Assembly: GCF_005930355.1 (NCBI RefSeq)
Contig: NZ_VDBO01000007.1
Span: 62,001-126,000, forward strand
Length of the DNA: 64,000 bases
Direction of reading: 5' to 3'
From: Paenibacillus sinopodophylli
GTDB taxonomy: Bacteria > Bacillota > Bacilli > Paenibacillales > Paenibacillaceae
In this document: in pieces, positions 1-7,992 of the stretch
Layout of the letters: the number at the start of each line of letters is the position of its first letter
Position numbering within the stretch: position 1 is the first letter of the stretch
The notes under the pieces: generated by a model
What the model was told of the DNA's origin: nothing
The model's database searches: none
Seen by the model: the letters and a program-made list of their open reading frames with translations, nothing else
Made by a program: the position numbers and the translations under genes

Positions 1-341
1 TCATGATTGAAATGAATCACAACGTAGGCGCTGTGGAGACGTATGGCATTGATCGCTACTTCTCCTTTCTATTCAGTGTCGTATTTCCGCTTGGCATCGC
101 CTTCGAAATGCCGCTCGTGATCCTATTTCTAACTAAAATCGGGTTGCTTACACCGGAGCGGCTGAACGGTTCGCGCAAATACGCCTATGTCGGCCTGGCA
201 GTCGTCGGAGCATCCATATCTCCGCCGGACTTTGTTTCCCACCTATCGGTAACTGTGCCGCTGCTTCTCCTTTTTGAGATCAGTGTACTTGTGACGAGGA
301 GGTTTGCGAGGCGCGTTGCCACTGCCCCATCCCCTACTTGA
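1..341 (+). CDS. tatC: Sec-independent translocase TatC, C-terminal part (5' end outside window)
   Basis: TatC is the polytopic core of the twin-arginine translocase in the cytoplasmic membrane; it binds the twin-arginine signal of folded exported proteins. The window opens inside the gene, so only about 112 C-terminal residues are visible. They show a long hydrophobic span (around FSFLFSVVFPLGIAFEMP) and then the family signature region SPPDFVSHLSVTVPLLLLFE, followed by a short basic tail RRFARR. The stop TGA overlaps the sequence just before the tatA ribosome binding site, so tatC and tatA are co-transcribed, in the order tatC-tatA. The first ATG in the window is internal and should not be taken as the start. 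The neighbouring dehydrogenase small subunit has a Tat signal and is a likely client. Confidence 0.93.
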   Translation, partial: MIEMNHNVGAVETYGIDRYFSFLFSVVFPLGIAFEMPLVILFLTKIGLLTPERLNGSRKYAYVGLAVVGASISPPDFVSHLSVTVPLLLLFEISVLVTRRFARRVATAPSPT

Positions 342-361
342 ATCTAAAAGGAGAAATTCAA

Positions 362-565
362 ATGTTAAACAATATTGGCGTTTCTGGGCTTGTCATTATT
401 CTGCTGATCGCGCTTATCGTATTCGGGCCGGCTAAACTCCCGCTTCTCGGCCGGGCATTCGGCGACACACTGCGCGAATTCCGCAGCTCAACGCGCGGAA
501 TCGTAGACGATGAGCAAAGCCCGCCGCCTTCCGACAAGAAGGATGACCTACAGAAGCTGCTGTAA
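362..565 (+). CDS. tatA: Twin-arginine translocase subunit TatA
   Basis: TatA forms the pore or membrane-thinning component of the Tat system. The 67-residue product has the standard layout: one N-terminal membrane helix (residues about 7-22), the FGP hinge motif (ALIVFGPAKLP), an amphipathic helix (GRAFGDTLREFR) and a charged tail. I start it at the ATG at 362, because AAAGGAG at 347-353 sits 8 bases upstream; the TTG at 338 that would give a longer product overlaps the tatC stop and places the RBS inside the coding sequence. It follows tatC by 20 bases and is closed by a strong hairpin, so it is the end of the operon. Confidence 0.93.
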   Translation: MLNNIGVSGLVIILLIALIVFGPAKLPLLGRAFGDTLREFRSSTRGIVDDEQSPPPSDKKDDLQKLL

Positions 566-583
566 GCCATCCCCCATCAAGCC

Positions 584-626
584 AAGAAGGCCGTTCCCTA
601 AGCAATGGGAACGGCCTTCTTTCGTT
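584..626. terminator. Bidirectional terminator between tatA and the convergent dehydrogenase
   Basis: Perfect 15-bp stem (584-598 with 607-621, core AAGGCCGTTCCC) with an 8-base loop. A T-containing tract follows on the plus strand and the A-rich 5' arm gives U residues on the minus strand, so it can serve both convergent units. Confidence 0.85.
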
Positions 627-648
627 TTGGAACAAAATGTGGCTCCAC

Positions 649-2364
649 TCAAACCAGTAATCCGCCTTTTTCCCGATACTTAATAATCCCTTCAGCCGCT
701 CGATAGGCCAGCGCACCAACTGTGTTCGTCGGATTGTAGCCTGCGTTCTGAGGGAATGAGCTCGCACCGACGACGAACACATTATCCGCATCCCACATTT
801 GGCTATATGTATTAACCGCCGAGGTGTCTGGTTTCGTTCCCATAATGACGCCGCCTGTATTGTGTGTAGACTGATACGTCATAATCTCATACGGGCCCAG
901 TTCCTTCAAATAGTCCACCTTATCCGCGCCCATCTCCTTCACAATCTTCGAGCATCGCTCAGATAGAAACTTCGCCAGCTCACGATCCTGATCCTCGAAG
1001 TCGAATGTGATGCGCAGCAGCGGATCGCCATAAACATCCTTATAGGTCGAATCCAAATCAAGAAAATGATGTTTAAACGACATGGAAGAGCCCTGTGCTC
1101 CTACTCCTATCGTTCGATTACTGTAATGCACTGACTTCGCCTTGAATTCCGAACCCCAGGCTGCTGTTCCGGATGGAATTGGATTGTTCTGTATCGGACG
1201 CGAGCCGGACTGGCCGATTGCAATTACGCCGCCATGAATGAAGTTCAGCTCAGAGTGATCAAAGTTGTCGCCATTAAAATCATCGATTGAAACTCCCAGC
1301 GCACCCGCACCTGCGAAGTTATTGAATTGCTTGTTATCGAAGAAACCGATGGCGCTGCCCTTCGCAACCTGGTACGCATAATTACGCCCAATAACACCCG
1401 TTCCCGAGACGGAATCGTAAGGCTTGCCCAGCTCAGACATTAACAGCAGCCGGACATTGTTGAACACATAGCTCGTTACGACGACGATATCTGCAGGCTG
1501 GATAATCTCTTCACCTGTCGTTACATCCGTATACATGACGCCGGTCGCTTTGCCGCCTTTATGTAAAATTCGCCTTACGTTGGAATGGGTCCTGATTTCG
1601 AACTTGCCTGTCTTATTGGCCACCGGAATAACCGTTACGACCGGATCAGCCTTAGCTCCGTATTCACAGCCAAAGCGTTCGCAATATCCGCAATACTGAC
1701 AAGCGGCACGGGTAACGCCGTCGGGATTCGTATAATTCTCGGATAAGTTAGCGGAAGGCATCATATATGGGTTCAGCTTCAAACGCCCGGCTGCTTCGAC
1801 AAACATTTGCATCGCAGGCGTTTTCTTCATAGGAGGGGTCGGGAAGGGACTGCTGCGTTTCCCGCCAAGCGGATTTACCTCCCCCGAAATGCCTGCCAAC
1901 TTCTCGAACTTATCATAATACGGCTCGATTTCATCATACGTAATGCCCCAGTCCTGAATCGTCATCTCAGCCGGAATTTTGTTTTTGCCGTACTTCTCAA
2001 TCGTCTTGCTGCGAATCTCGAAATCGTATGGCAGGAAGCGGTAGGTCTGTCCGTTCCAGTGAACACCCGCTCCGCCTAGCCCGTCGCCAATGAGAAAGGA
2101 GCCGTATTGCCGCATCGGAAGTGCACGGATTCTCTCTTTGCTGCGGAAGGTAATCGTCTCTTTCGACAAATCCTGCATTATTTCATAGCGCAAGCCATAA
2201 CGAAGCTCATCATGCACCATGAAATAATCTTCGGTTTTGCGTTCCTTGCCTCTCTCAAGCCCTACGACATTTAAGCCCTTTTTCGTAAGCTCCGCGGCAA
2301 CAATACCTCCCGCCCAGCCTACCCCTACGATGACAACATCCGTTTTCGGCAATGTTTTGGCCAT
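649..2364 (-). CDS. GMC-type FAD dehydrogenase, gluconate 2-dehydrogenase large-subunit family
   Basis: A 571-residue flavoprotein that should oxidise a polyol, sugar or sugar acid and pass electrons to a membrane acceptor. The N-terminus carries the FAD-binding VGVGWAGG motif (residues about 13-20), and the C-terminus carries the GMC-type His (THNTGG) and Asn (GYNPTNTV). Around residues 221-232 is a four-cysteine cluster, CQYCGYCERFGC, reminiscent of the iron-sulfur site of fructose/glucose dehydrogenase large subunits (family knowledge). There is no signal peptide. The gene for the small subunit with a Tat signal lies 17 bases upstream in the same operon, so I infer that this subunit is exported as a hitchhiker with its partner. 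GGGAGG precedes the ATG by 5 bases. No cytochrome c subunit gene is adjacent, so the electron acceptor and the substrate are unknown. Confidence 0.85.
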   Translation of the reverse strand: MAKTLPKTDVVIVGVGWAGGIVAAELTKKGLNVVGLERGKERKTEDYFMVHDELRYGLRYEIMQDLSKETITFRSKERIRALPMRQYGSFLIGDGLGGAGVHWNGQTYRFLPYDFEIRSKTIEKYGKNKIPAEMTIQDWGITYDEIEPYYDKFEKLAGISGEVNPLGGKRSSPFPTPPMKKTPAMQMFVEAAGRLKLNPYMMPSANLSENYTNPDGVTRAACQYCGYCERFGCEYGAKADPVVTVIPVANKTGKFEIRTHSNVRRILHKGGKATGVMYTDVTTGEEIIQPADIVVVTSYVFNNVRLLLMSELGKPYDSVSGTGVIGRNYAYQVAKGSAIGFFDNKQFNNFAGAGALGVSIDDFNGDNFDHSELNFIHGGVIAIGQSGSRPIQNNPIPSGTAAWGSEFKAKSVHYSNRTIGVGAQGSSMSFKHHFLDLDSTYKDVYGDPLLRITFDFEDQDRELAKFLSERCSKIVKEMGADKVDYLKELGPYEIMTYQSTHNTGGVIMGTKPDTSAVNTYSQMWDADNVFVVGASSFPQNAGYNPTNTVGALAYRAAEGIIKYREKGGLLV

Positions 2365-2381
2365 AATATCCTCCCGATTCG

Positions 2382-3161
2382 CTAATGAGAAATCAAATGA
2401 TCTTGCAGGCTGCTCGGCTCGAATTTCGTAAATTCTTTGTCAATAATTGTGAGATAGCTCATCTGGTTACCTGGATAATTGCGCATCCTCCAGCCGTTCA
2501 TATCCATATTGCCCCCATATAGCGGATCGCTGTAGGCTCCCTCCAAGGTACTGCTCCGCAACAGCTTGAAGAAGCCGCTCGCAGAAATCGTCGTCAGCTT
2601 CACCTCGTCCGACTCGAAGCCTTTAAGCAATTCATCCTGCTGCTCGCCTGTTACTTCCACGAAGCTTTTCTCGAATTTCGTTATGCTGTAATTGTCCAGC
2701 TCGCGCAGCCCGATCTCGAAGATTTCCCTACGTTTGAGCCGGCCTTGATAGCCCTGCTCCTTCTCGCCCGTGAAGAAAGGAGGCGTCATGTAGTCTCTGC
2801 CGTTGAAGCCCCATTCACCAGCCAACTGATGATCGATAAAAAAGGCTACACCAAGCAGTTTCGCGCCAGGACCGCTTTCATCCTCAGGAAATATTCGCTC
2901 CGTGGCGCTTTCAACGATCCGAAATTGGTCTTGAGTCAAAAACATGAGCGCCCGATTATAGTTTTTCGGCGCCGTCGCCTGCTCCTCGTCCGTCTTTCCC
3001 GGTACCGTACCGGCAGTCGGCTTTCTTTTGATGAGGGAACCAAGCGCCCCTCCCACAACGATACCGCCTAGCGCATAACCGGTATTGACTAGAAACTTCC
3101 GCCGCGAATTGCCATCTACCGTACCTTTGCTTGGTTCTTTCCGTGTATCACTCCGATCCAA
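2382..3161 (-). CDS. Gluconate 2-dehydrogenase subunit 3 family protein with Tat signal
   Basis: Small subunit that partners the downstream GMC dehydrogenase. The family typically guides export and maturation of the flavin subunit. The N-terminus holds a clear twin-arginine signal, SRRKFLVNTGYALGG, followed by a hydrophobic stretch, which matches the tatA/tatC genes next door. The longest frame starts at an ATG at 3218, but nothing like an RBS precedes it and the added residues are AT-rich and lysine-rich. A perfect AAGGAGG lies 8 bases before an in-frame TTG at 3161, which gives a normal length n-region before the RR, so I favour 3161. The mature part contains the family-type segment beginning ALMFLTQDQFRIVESATERIFP. 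It is first in a two-gene operon. Confidence 0.85.
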   Translation of the reverse strand: MDRSDTRKEPSKGTVDGNSRRKFLVNTGYALGGIVVGGALGSLIKRKPTAGTVPGKTDEEQATAPKNYNRALMFLTQDQFRIVESATERIFPEDESGPGAKLLGVAFFIDHQLAGEWGFNGRDYMTPPFFTGEKEQGYQGRLKRREIFEIGLRELDNYSITKFEKSFVEVTGEQQDELLKGFESDEVKLTTISASGFFKLLRSSTLEGAYSDPLYGGNMDMNGWRMRNYPGNQMSYLTIIDKEFTKFEPSSLQDHLISH

Positions 3162-3284
3162 TACTTGCGCCTCCTTAAGAAGATCATTTTTCTCTTTTAT
3201 TATTTTCCAATAATCCATGAATATTCATGAGCTGGAAATGGTCATCCTAACTGCAAATAACGACTTATGGAGGATGATTCTTCG

Positions 3285-3986
3285 ATGACCGCTCTCAGCA
3301 AATGGCATTTCCTGACCATCGCCGCCGCAGTTGCCGCTTCCCTTTCCGGCTGTGCCAGCGAACAACCGAACACCGCTCACCCCAATGCATTGTCGCAACA
3401 AGAAGCCCGCATGCTCCATGACTCTTCTATTATTCCGAGCGAGAGCGGACCAAAGCTGCATTCAACGAACGAGCATGGCAAAACGACAAACGGAATGGGC
3501 ACGTCTGTATACAGCATGATCGGCAGTTCAAGTCTGCATGCGACTGGCTTCTCTGCTCATCTAGAGTCTCGGCTCAGTGGGATAGGTATCCCGGACGTGC
3601 GAGTCTTCGTCTTCGACGACACAGTCGTGCTCGCTACGGAGAAACTAACAGCCTCCGGGTCCAAATATGATGACGTTCAGCAGAAGGTGCTTAACCAGAC
3701 TGAAGGACTGTCAGGCAAAGGTTACTCGCCAGATGACGGGCTCGGCGGTATGAGCGGAACAGACATAGGAAACTACGATAATCTATCTTTGGCTGCGAGT
3801 CATATCAAAACTTTCATGGGCGGAGATGTTAAGGTATTGACGGTGACGGGTGCGAGAGCAGTGAAAGCAATTGAGAAGATTCGGGGAGATGCTCTTGCCG
3901 AGAATATGTCTCCGGACAAGCTGGCCAGCGACATGCGCGAGCTGCTTAGGCTGGTGAAAGCGGATCGAAGCAACGCCAGGAAGTAG
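3285..3986 (+). CDS. YhcN/YlaJ-family sporulation lipoprotein
   Basis: A 233-residue secreted lipoprotein. The N-terminus is a lipoprotein signal peptide ending in the lipobox LSGC (Cys 23), followed by a polar linker and then a YhcN/YlaJ-like domain (about residues 90-225; segments RLSGIGIPDVRVFVF and VVLATEKL). In Bacillus these lipoproteins are made in sporulation and found in the spore membrane; the exact role is not well defined. I start it at ATG 3285, 11 bases after GGAGG at 3269-3273; the earlier ATG at 3267 overlaps that RBS and would put charged residues before the signal peptide. It is monocistronic, divergent from the dehydrogenase operon and closed by a hairpin. Confidence 0.8.
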   Translation: MTALSKWHFLTIAAAVAASLSGCASEQPNTAHPNALSQQEARMLHDSSIIPSESGPKLHSTNEHGKTTNGMGTSVYSMIGSSSLHATGFSAHLESRLSGIGIPDVRVFVFDDTVVLATEKLTASGSKYDDVQQKVLNQTEGLSGKGYSPDDGLGGMSGTDIGNYDNLSLAASHIKTFMGGDVKVLTVTGARAVKAIEKIRGDALAENMSPDKLASDMRELLRLVKADRSNARK

Positions 3987-4010
3987 ACGGTTTCTATGAT
4001 GAAATAATAA

Positions 4011-4052
4011 ACAAAACGGCTGCCGGAATGATATCCGCAGCCGTTTTGTTTA
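4011..4052. terminator. Bidirectional terminator between the spore lipoprotein and the ABC exporter
   Basis: Stem ACAAAACGGCTGC (4011-4023) pairs perfectly with 4037-4049. The A/T-rich ends of the stem provide the U tract in both directions. Confidence 0.75.
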
Positions 4053-4092
4053 TGGTGAATGCAGCTCGAAGGAAGCTTGCCCAGCCTCCTAC

Positions 4093-5811
4093 TTACCTAT
4101 TTCCGAACTGCGCATGGTGCAGACGGCTATAGATGCCGCCCGCCGAGACAAGCTCCTCATGGCGGCCCTGCTCGGTAATGCCCTGTTCTGTAACAACAAC
4201 GATTCGATCGGCATTCTTGATCGTCGCAAGTCGATGTGCGATAACAAGCGTCGTACGTCCTACTGACAGCTCGGCAAGCGATTGCTGAATCGCGGCTTCC
4301 GTCTCTGTGTCGAGCGCTGATGTGGCTTCATCGAGAATGAGGATTGGCGGGTTCTTGAGGAACATTCGCGCAATCGCAAGGCGCTGCTTCTGTCCGCCAG
4401 ACAGCTTCACTCCACGCTCCCCGACAACCGTATCCAGCCCATTCGGCTGAGCGTGGATAAATTCCTCAAGCTTCGCTCTGCGTGCAGCCTGCCAAATATC
4501 CTCGTCTGAAGCGCCCAGCTTGCCATAGGCAATATTCTCGCGGATCGTACCCGCAAACAAGAATACGTCCTGCTGAACAATTCCGATTTGCTTCCGCAGC
4601 GAATCCAGCTTCAAATCACGAATATCGTAGCCGTCAACGGAAATACTGCCTCCTTCGATCTCATAGAAGCGCGGCAGCAAGCTGCATAGCGTCGTTTTGC
4701 CCGCACCGGAAGGCCCGACAAAAGCAATCGTCTCCCCTGCGCGAATCGTGAGATCAATATTGCTCAGCACCTTTGCTTGTCCTTCATAACCAAACGTCAC
4801 ATTGCGATATTCGATATCCCCATTGAGTCGATTAACTTCCTTAGCATTCGGCTTATCTGCTACATCCGGCGCTGTCTCCAGCAATTGTACGTAACGCTTA
4901 AACCCGGCGATCCCCTTCGGATAGCTCTCTATGACAGCATTAATCTTCTCAATCGGTTTGAAGAAGATATTAGTCAGCAGCACGAAGCTGATGAATTCTC
5001 CATATTTCAGGTCCCCTTTAATAACGAACCATGTGCCTGCAATAAGCACGAATACCGATACAAGTCTCATCAGCATATACGTAATGGAAGAGTTCAGACC
5101 AATGATTTTGTAAGAGATAAGCTTGGCCTCACGGAAACGCAGATTGTTCACTTTAAACAGCTTCTTCTCATGACTTTCATTCGAGAAAGCTTGGACAACG
5201 CGAATACCGCCAACCGTGTCCTCTACGCGCGCGTTGAAATCAGCCATATCCGAGAACAGGCGATTCGCCGCTTTCGTCATCTTGCCATTGAACATGAGCA
5301 CGAGCCAAATAATAATCGGCACAATGACAAAGGTTAGAATAGCCAGCTCCAGATTAATAAACGCCATAATACCGAAAGCACCCACTAGCGTCATCGCGGC
5401 AATGAACATATCCTCAGGTCCATGATGGGCAACCTCCCCAATTTCAAACAGATCATTCGTAAGCCGCGAGATCAGATGACCGGTCTTTGTATTGTCGAAG
5501 AAACGGAAAGACAGCTTCTGAACATGATCGAACAGCTTCTTCCTCATATCCGTTTCAATATTGATGCCGAGCATATGCCCCCAATAGGTAACGACATAAG
5601 ATAATAGCGTGTTGATGACATATACAATGAGAAGAATCGCGCAGGCCGTAACAATCAAGCCCCAATTCTCATCTGGCAGCAGCGTATCTATGACATAGCT
5701 GACCGCTAGCGGGAAGCATAGCTCAAGCACAGCTAGCAATACCGCACAGCAGAAATCCAGCAGGAATAGCTTCTTGTATGGCTTATAATAGGCAAAAAAT
5801 CGTAAAAGCAT
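4093..5811 (-). CDS. Multidrug/lipid-type ABC exporter, fused membrane and ATPase domains
   Basis: A 572-residue half-transporter of the BmrA/MsbA type that should work as a homodimer. Residues about 10-300 carry the six-helix membrane domain; the ATPase domain follows with Walker A GPSGAGKTT, the ABC signature LSGGQKQR, Walker B ILILDEATSALD and the H-loop VIAHRLAT. The substrate cannot be read from the sequence. The ATG at 5832 would add seven residues that overlap the RBS; AAGGGG stands 6 bases before the ATG at 5811, which I use. The gene lies 47 bases after the IF-3 paralog on the same strand and may be co-transcribed with it. Confidence 0.9.
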   Translation of the reverse strand: MLLRFFAYYKPYKKLFLLDFCCAVLLAVLELCFPLAVSYVIDTLLPDENWGLIVTACAILLIVYVINTLLSYVVTYWGHMLGINIETDMRKKLFDHVQKLSFRFFDNTKTGHLISRLTNDLFEIGEVAHHGPEDMFIAAMTLVGAFGIMAFINLELAILTFVIVPIIIWLVLMFNGKMTKAANRLFSDMADFNARVEDTVGGIRVVQAFSNESHEKKLFKVNNLRFREAKLISYKIIGLNSSITYMLMRLVSVFVLIAGTWFVIKGDLKYGEFISFVLLTNIFFKPIEKINAVIESYPKGIAGFKRYVQLLETAPDVADKPNAKEVNRLNGDIEYRNVTFGYEGQAKVLSNIDLTIRAGETIAFVGPSGAGKTTLCSLLPRFYEIEGGSISVDGYDIRDLKLDSLRKQIGIVQQDVFLFAGTIRENIAYGKLGASDEDIWQAARRAKLEEFIHAQPNGLDTVVGERGVKLSGGQKQRLAIARMFLKNPPILILDEATSALDTETEAAIQQSLAELSVGRTTLVIAHRLATIKNADRIVVVTEQGITEQGRHEELVSAGGIYSRLHHAQFGNR

Positions 5812-5858
5812 CGTAAACCCCTTTCTCCTCATCGAGAATAATTTTCAACAACATGCAG

Positions 5859-6359
5859 CTACAAAGGCAAAACCTGCACTGCAGCCTGCTTGCCGCTCAC
5901 TTGAATGCCCGACTGCTTCTTCCCGTTCTCCGCGAGATCCTTTACCATACGCTCCAACAGCTCCTTAGCCTTGGGCCCTTCCTTGCTGCCTTGTAAGCGG
6001 ACGACGAGCTGGACACCATTGCCAGAGCCGAGCAGCTTCGCCGCCTGCCGCAGCTTCGTATCATAATCATGCTCCTCGATATGCGGAGTTAAGCGAAGCT
6101 CCTTCACCTTGCTCGGTTGATCCTTCACCTTCTCGCCTCGCTTCTCCTGATCCGCTTGCTGCTTAGCCTGTCCCTTTGCTACAAGCTTACATGGCGGCGG
6201 GCTGCTCATCAGCGAGGTGCACACCAAGTCAACTTTCAGCTCCCGCGCCTTCGCGAGCGCCTCATCGCGCGTTACGATGCCAAGATCCTCGCCCCTCAGA
6301 CCCGTCAATTTTACCTCTGAAGCACGTATTTTTTCATTCATGATGACCATAGCTGCCAT
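5859..6359 (-). CDS. Divergent stand-alone translation initiation factor IF-3 paralog
   Basis: A 166-residue protein with the two-domain IF-3 layout: N-domain (MNEKIRASEVKLTGLRGEDLGIV begins near residue 7 and is recognisable up to PPPCKL), a lysine/glutamine-rich linker, and the C-domain (KELRLTPHIEEHDYDTKLRQA, then LVVRLQGS). IF-3 binds the 30S subunit and enforces choice of AUG start codons. This copy departs from the classical family: the hinge proline segment reads SSPPPCK, and the usual VRFRGRE-like strand reads VRLQGSK. It also lacks the usual neighbours: no rpmI or rplT follows, and no long leader precedes. It begins with an ordinary ATG 11 bases after GGAGGAG, not with the AUU of classical infC. 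I read it as a second, specialised IF-3; the housekeeping copy would be elsewhere. Confidence 0.85.
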   Translation of the reverse strand: MAAMVIMNEKIRASEVKLTGLRGEDLGIVTRDEALAKARELKVDLVCTSLMSSPPPCKLVAKGQAKQQADQEKRGEKVKDQPSKVKELRLTPHIEEHDYDTKLRQAAKLLGSGNGVQLVVRLQGSKEGPKAKELLERMVKDLAENGKKQSGIQVSGKQAAVQVLPL

Positions 6360-6390
6360 ACCGTATATCTCTCCTCCAACGTAAATATGG

Positions 6391-6420
6391 AAAAAAGCAG
6401 CTCTTACGCAAGAGCCGCCG
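6391..6420 (-). terminator. Terminator of the MATE exporter gene
   Basis: On the minus strand GCGGCTCTT pairs with AAGAGCTGC (one G-U) around a GCGT loop, followed by six T residues. Confidence 0.8.
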
Positions 6421-6448
6421 TTTTCATTTCTTCTATTATACGCTTTTC

Positions 6449-7831
6449 TTAGGCTTTCAGCGCAGTTTGTTTACGAATAGCAACAGCTGCTTTCTCCTTC
6501 GACTCCGCCTTGTTAAGAAACTTCTTGCCTCTCCAGCGCAGCACGGCCAATATGCCGCGTACGTATTCATCAAGTATCATGCAGGCATAGATGCCGATAA
6601 GTCCAAATCCTAGATGGATGCCGACAAAATAGGATAGCGCCGTCGCGATCAGCCACATCGAGAAAATCGACGTCCACATAATATAACGAGTATCACCTAC
6701 GGCATTAAGCGCATTGCTAACCGCCATATTGATCATTTTGCCCGGCTGCAGCAGCAGGTTCATCCCAAGCAGCGAGACCCCAAGCGCTACGATTTCCTTA
6801 TTCTCCGTAAACAAGCCCAGCAATTGCTTCCCGAATAGGAAGATTAGGAAAGCATTGACTGTCACGACGCCGAGCCCGATCCACATCGCCCGGAAAGCAA
6901 GGCCGTAAGCCTCTTTCACTCTTCCTGCGCCGAATAGGTGGGCAATCTGGATTTGAACGGCAAGTGCAATCGAGTAGCCAAGCATGAAGCAGAACGATTC
7001 GAGCGTATTCATATAAGTTCGCGCCGCCAGCTCATTCGCGCCGAGTATCGCCAGGAAGGTGAAAATCAGCAGCTGCGTGAATACCCAGCAGGACATATTG
7101 ACGCCGAGCGGCCACCCAATATGAAGGATGTTGCCGAACAGCTTGCGATTAAAGGTCTTAAGATCACGCAGGCTGATCGTCCGATCGAAGGAGCCGAGGA
7201 ACATAATAAACAATACAATTGTAGCGAGTAAGCGGCAAAGCACGGTCGAGATCGCTACACCCATCAGGCCCCACTTAGGGAAACCAAACGCACCGAAGAT
7301 GAACGCATAGTTAAAAAAGACATGCACCACATTCATCGCAATGGCCGTATACATTGGCCCCTTCGTATTGCCTGTATTCCGAATCGATGTGCTGAGCGCC
7401 GACATCAGAGCGATAAGCACCATCCCTCCGCCTACGATCGAGATATACGTTTTGGCGAGCGGAATCAAATGCTCCGGAAGCTGAAGCAAAGCTGCAATTT
7501 GCCCTGGAACTGCAATCAGGAGAACGCTCATAGCAAGTCCAATAACGGCACTCACGTTCACGGCCATAATCGCTATCGTACGTGCATCCTCGCTGTTGCG
7601 GGAGCCGATCTTCTGCGCAATCAGAATGCCTGCGCCGCTCGCCACCGTAATAAATAGCGTTGTAAGCGCCTGAAACAGCTGGTTCGAGAAGCCGACCACC
7701 GCAACTGCGTCGTCGCTGATGCGGCTAACCATCAGCGTATCTGCTGCTCCCAGTAGAAACTGTAGAAACAATTCGATGAATATGGGCCATGCCAGTATCC
7801 AGAGCGAAAATTTTTTGTCAGCTAAAGCCAT
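6449..7831 (-). CDS. MATE-family multidrug/Na+ antiporter (NorM/DinF type)
   Basis: A 460-residue integral membrane protein with about twelve hydrophobic spans and two pseudo-symmetric halves, as expected for MATE cation-coupled drug exporters. Typical segments are WPIFIELFLQFLLGAADTLM at the start of the first half and GWPLGVNMSCWVFTQLLI at the start of the second. The open frame extends 22 residues further upstream, but AGGGGG lies 8 bases before the ATG at 7831, so I use that start. The gene is divergent from an AraC-type regulator, which is a plausible regulator of the exporter. Its own terminator lies directly downstream. Substrate unknown. Confidence 0.88.
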   Translation of the reverse strand: MALADKKFSLWILAWPIFIELFLQFLLGAADTLMVSRISDDAVAVVGFSNQLFQALTTLFITVASGAGILIAQKIGSRNSEDARTIAIMAVNVSAVIGLAMSVLLIAVPGQIAALLQLPEHLIPLAKTYISIVGGGMVLIALMSALSTSIRNTGNTKGPMYTAIAMNVVHVFFNYAFIFGAFGFPKWGLMGVAISTVLCRLLATIVLFIMFLGSFDRTISLRDLKTFNRKLFGNILHIGWPLGVNMSCWVFTQLLIFTFLAILGANELAARTYMNTLESFCFMLGYSIALAVQIQIAHLFGAGRVKEAYGLAFRAMWIGLGVVTVNAFLIFLFGKQLLGLFTENKEIVALGVSLLGMNLLLQPGKMINMAVSNALNAVGDTRYIMWTSIFSMWLIATALSYFVGIHLGFGLIGIYACMILDEYVRGILAVLRWRGKKFLNKAESKEKAAVAIRKQTALKA

Positions 7832-7992
7832 TGTGTGTTCCCCCTGCACCGACTGCTTGCATGCAGCCGATTCCGTTGTGAATTGATCATTCGTCATTTC
7901 AAATTATAGATGCTATACTGAGCCTGATGTATCACGTTTACAACCGAAACTATAACGATTCCAACTTCGATAACGAGGGAGCAGACAAACCA
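7832..7992. promoter_or_regulatory. Divergent promoter region of MATE exporter and AraC regulator
   Basis: The short region must hold both promoters. A minus-strand TATAAT (7908-7903) and the dyad TATAG-N3-CTATA (7905-7917) overlap, which is a reasonable place for regulator binding. No matching -35 box is convincing. Confidence 0.4.

Noticed and set aside
338..565. Longer tatA starting at TTG 338
   Set aside because: It would place the clear RBS inside the coding region and add eight residues absent from TatA proteins.
2382..3218. Longer form of the dehydrogenase small subunit from ATG 3218
   Set aside because: No RBS precedes it, whereas AAGGAGG is correctly placed before TTG 3161; kept only as an alternative.
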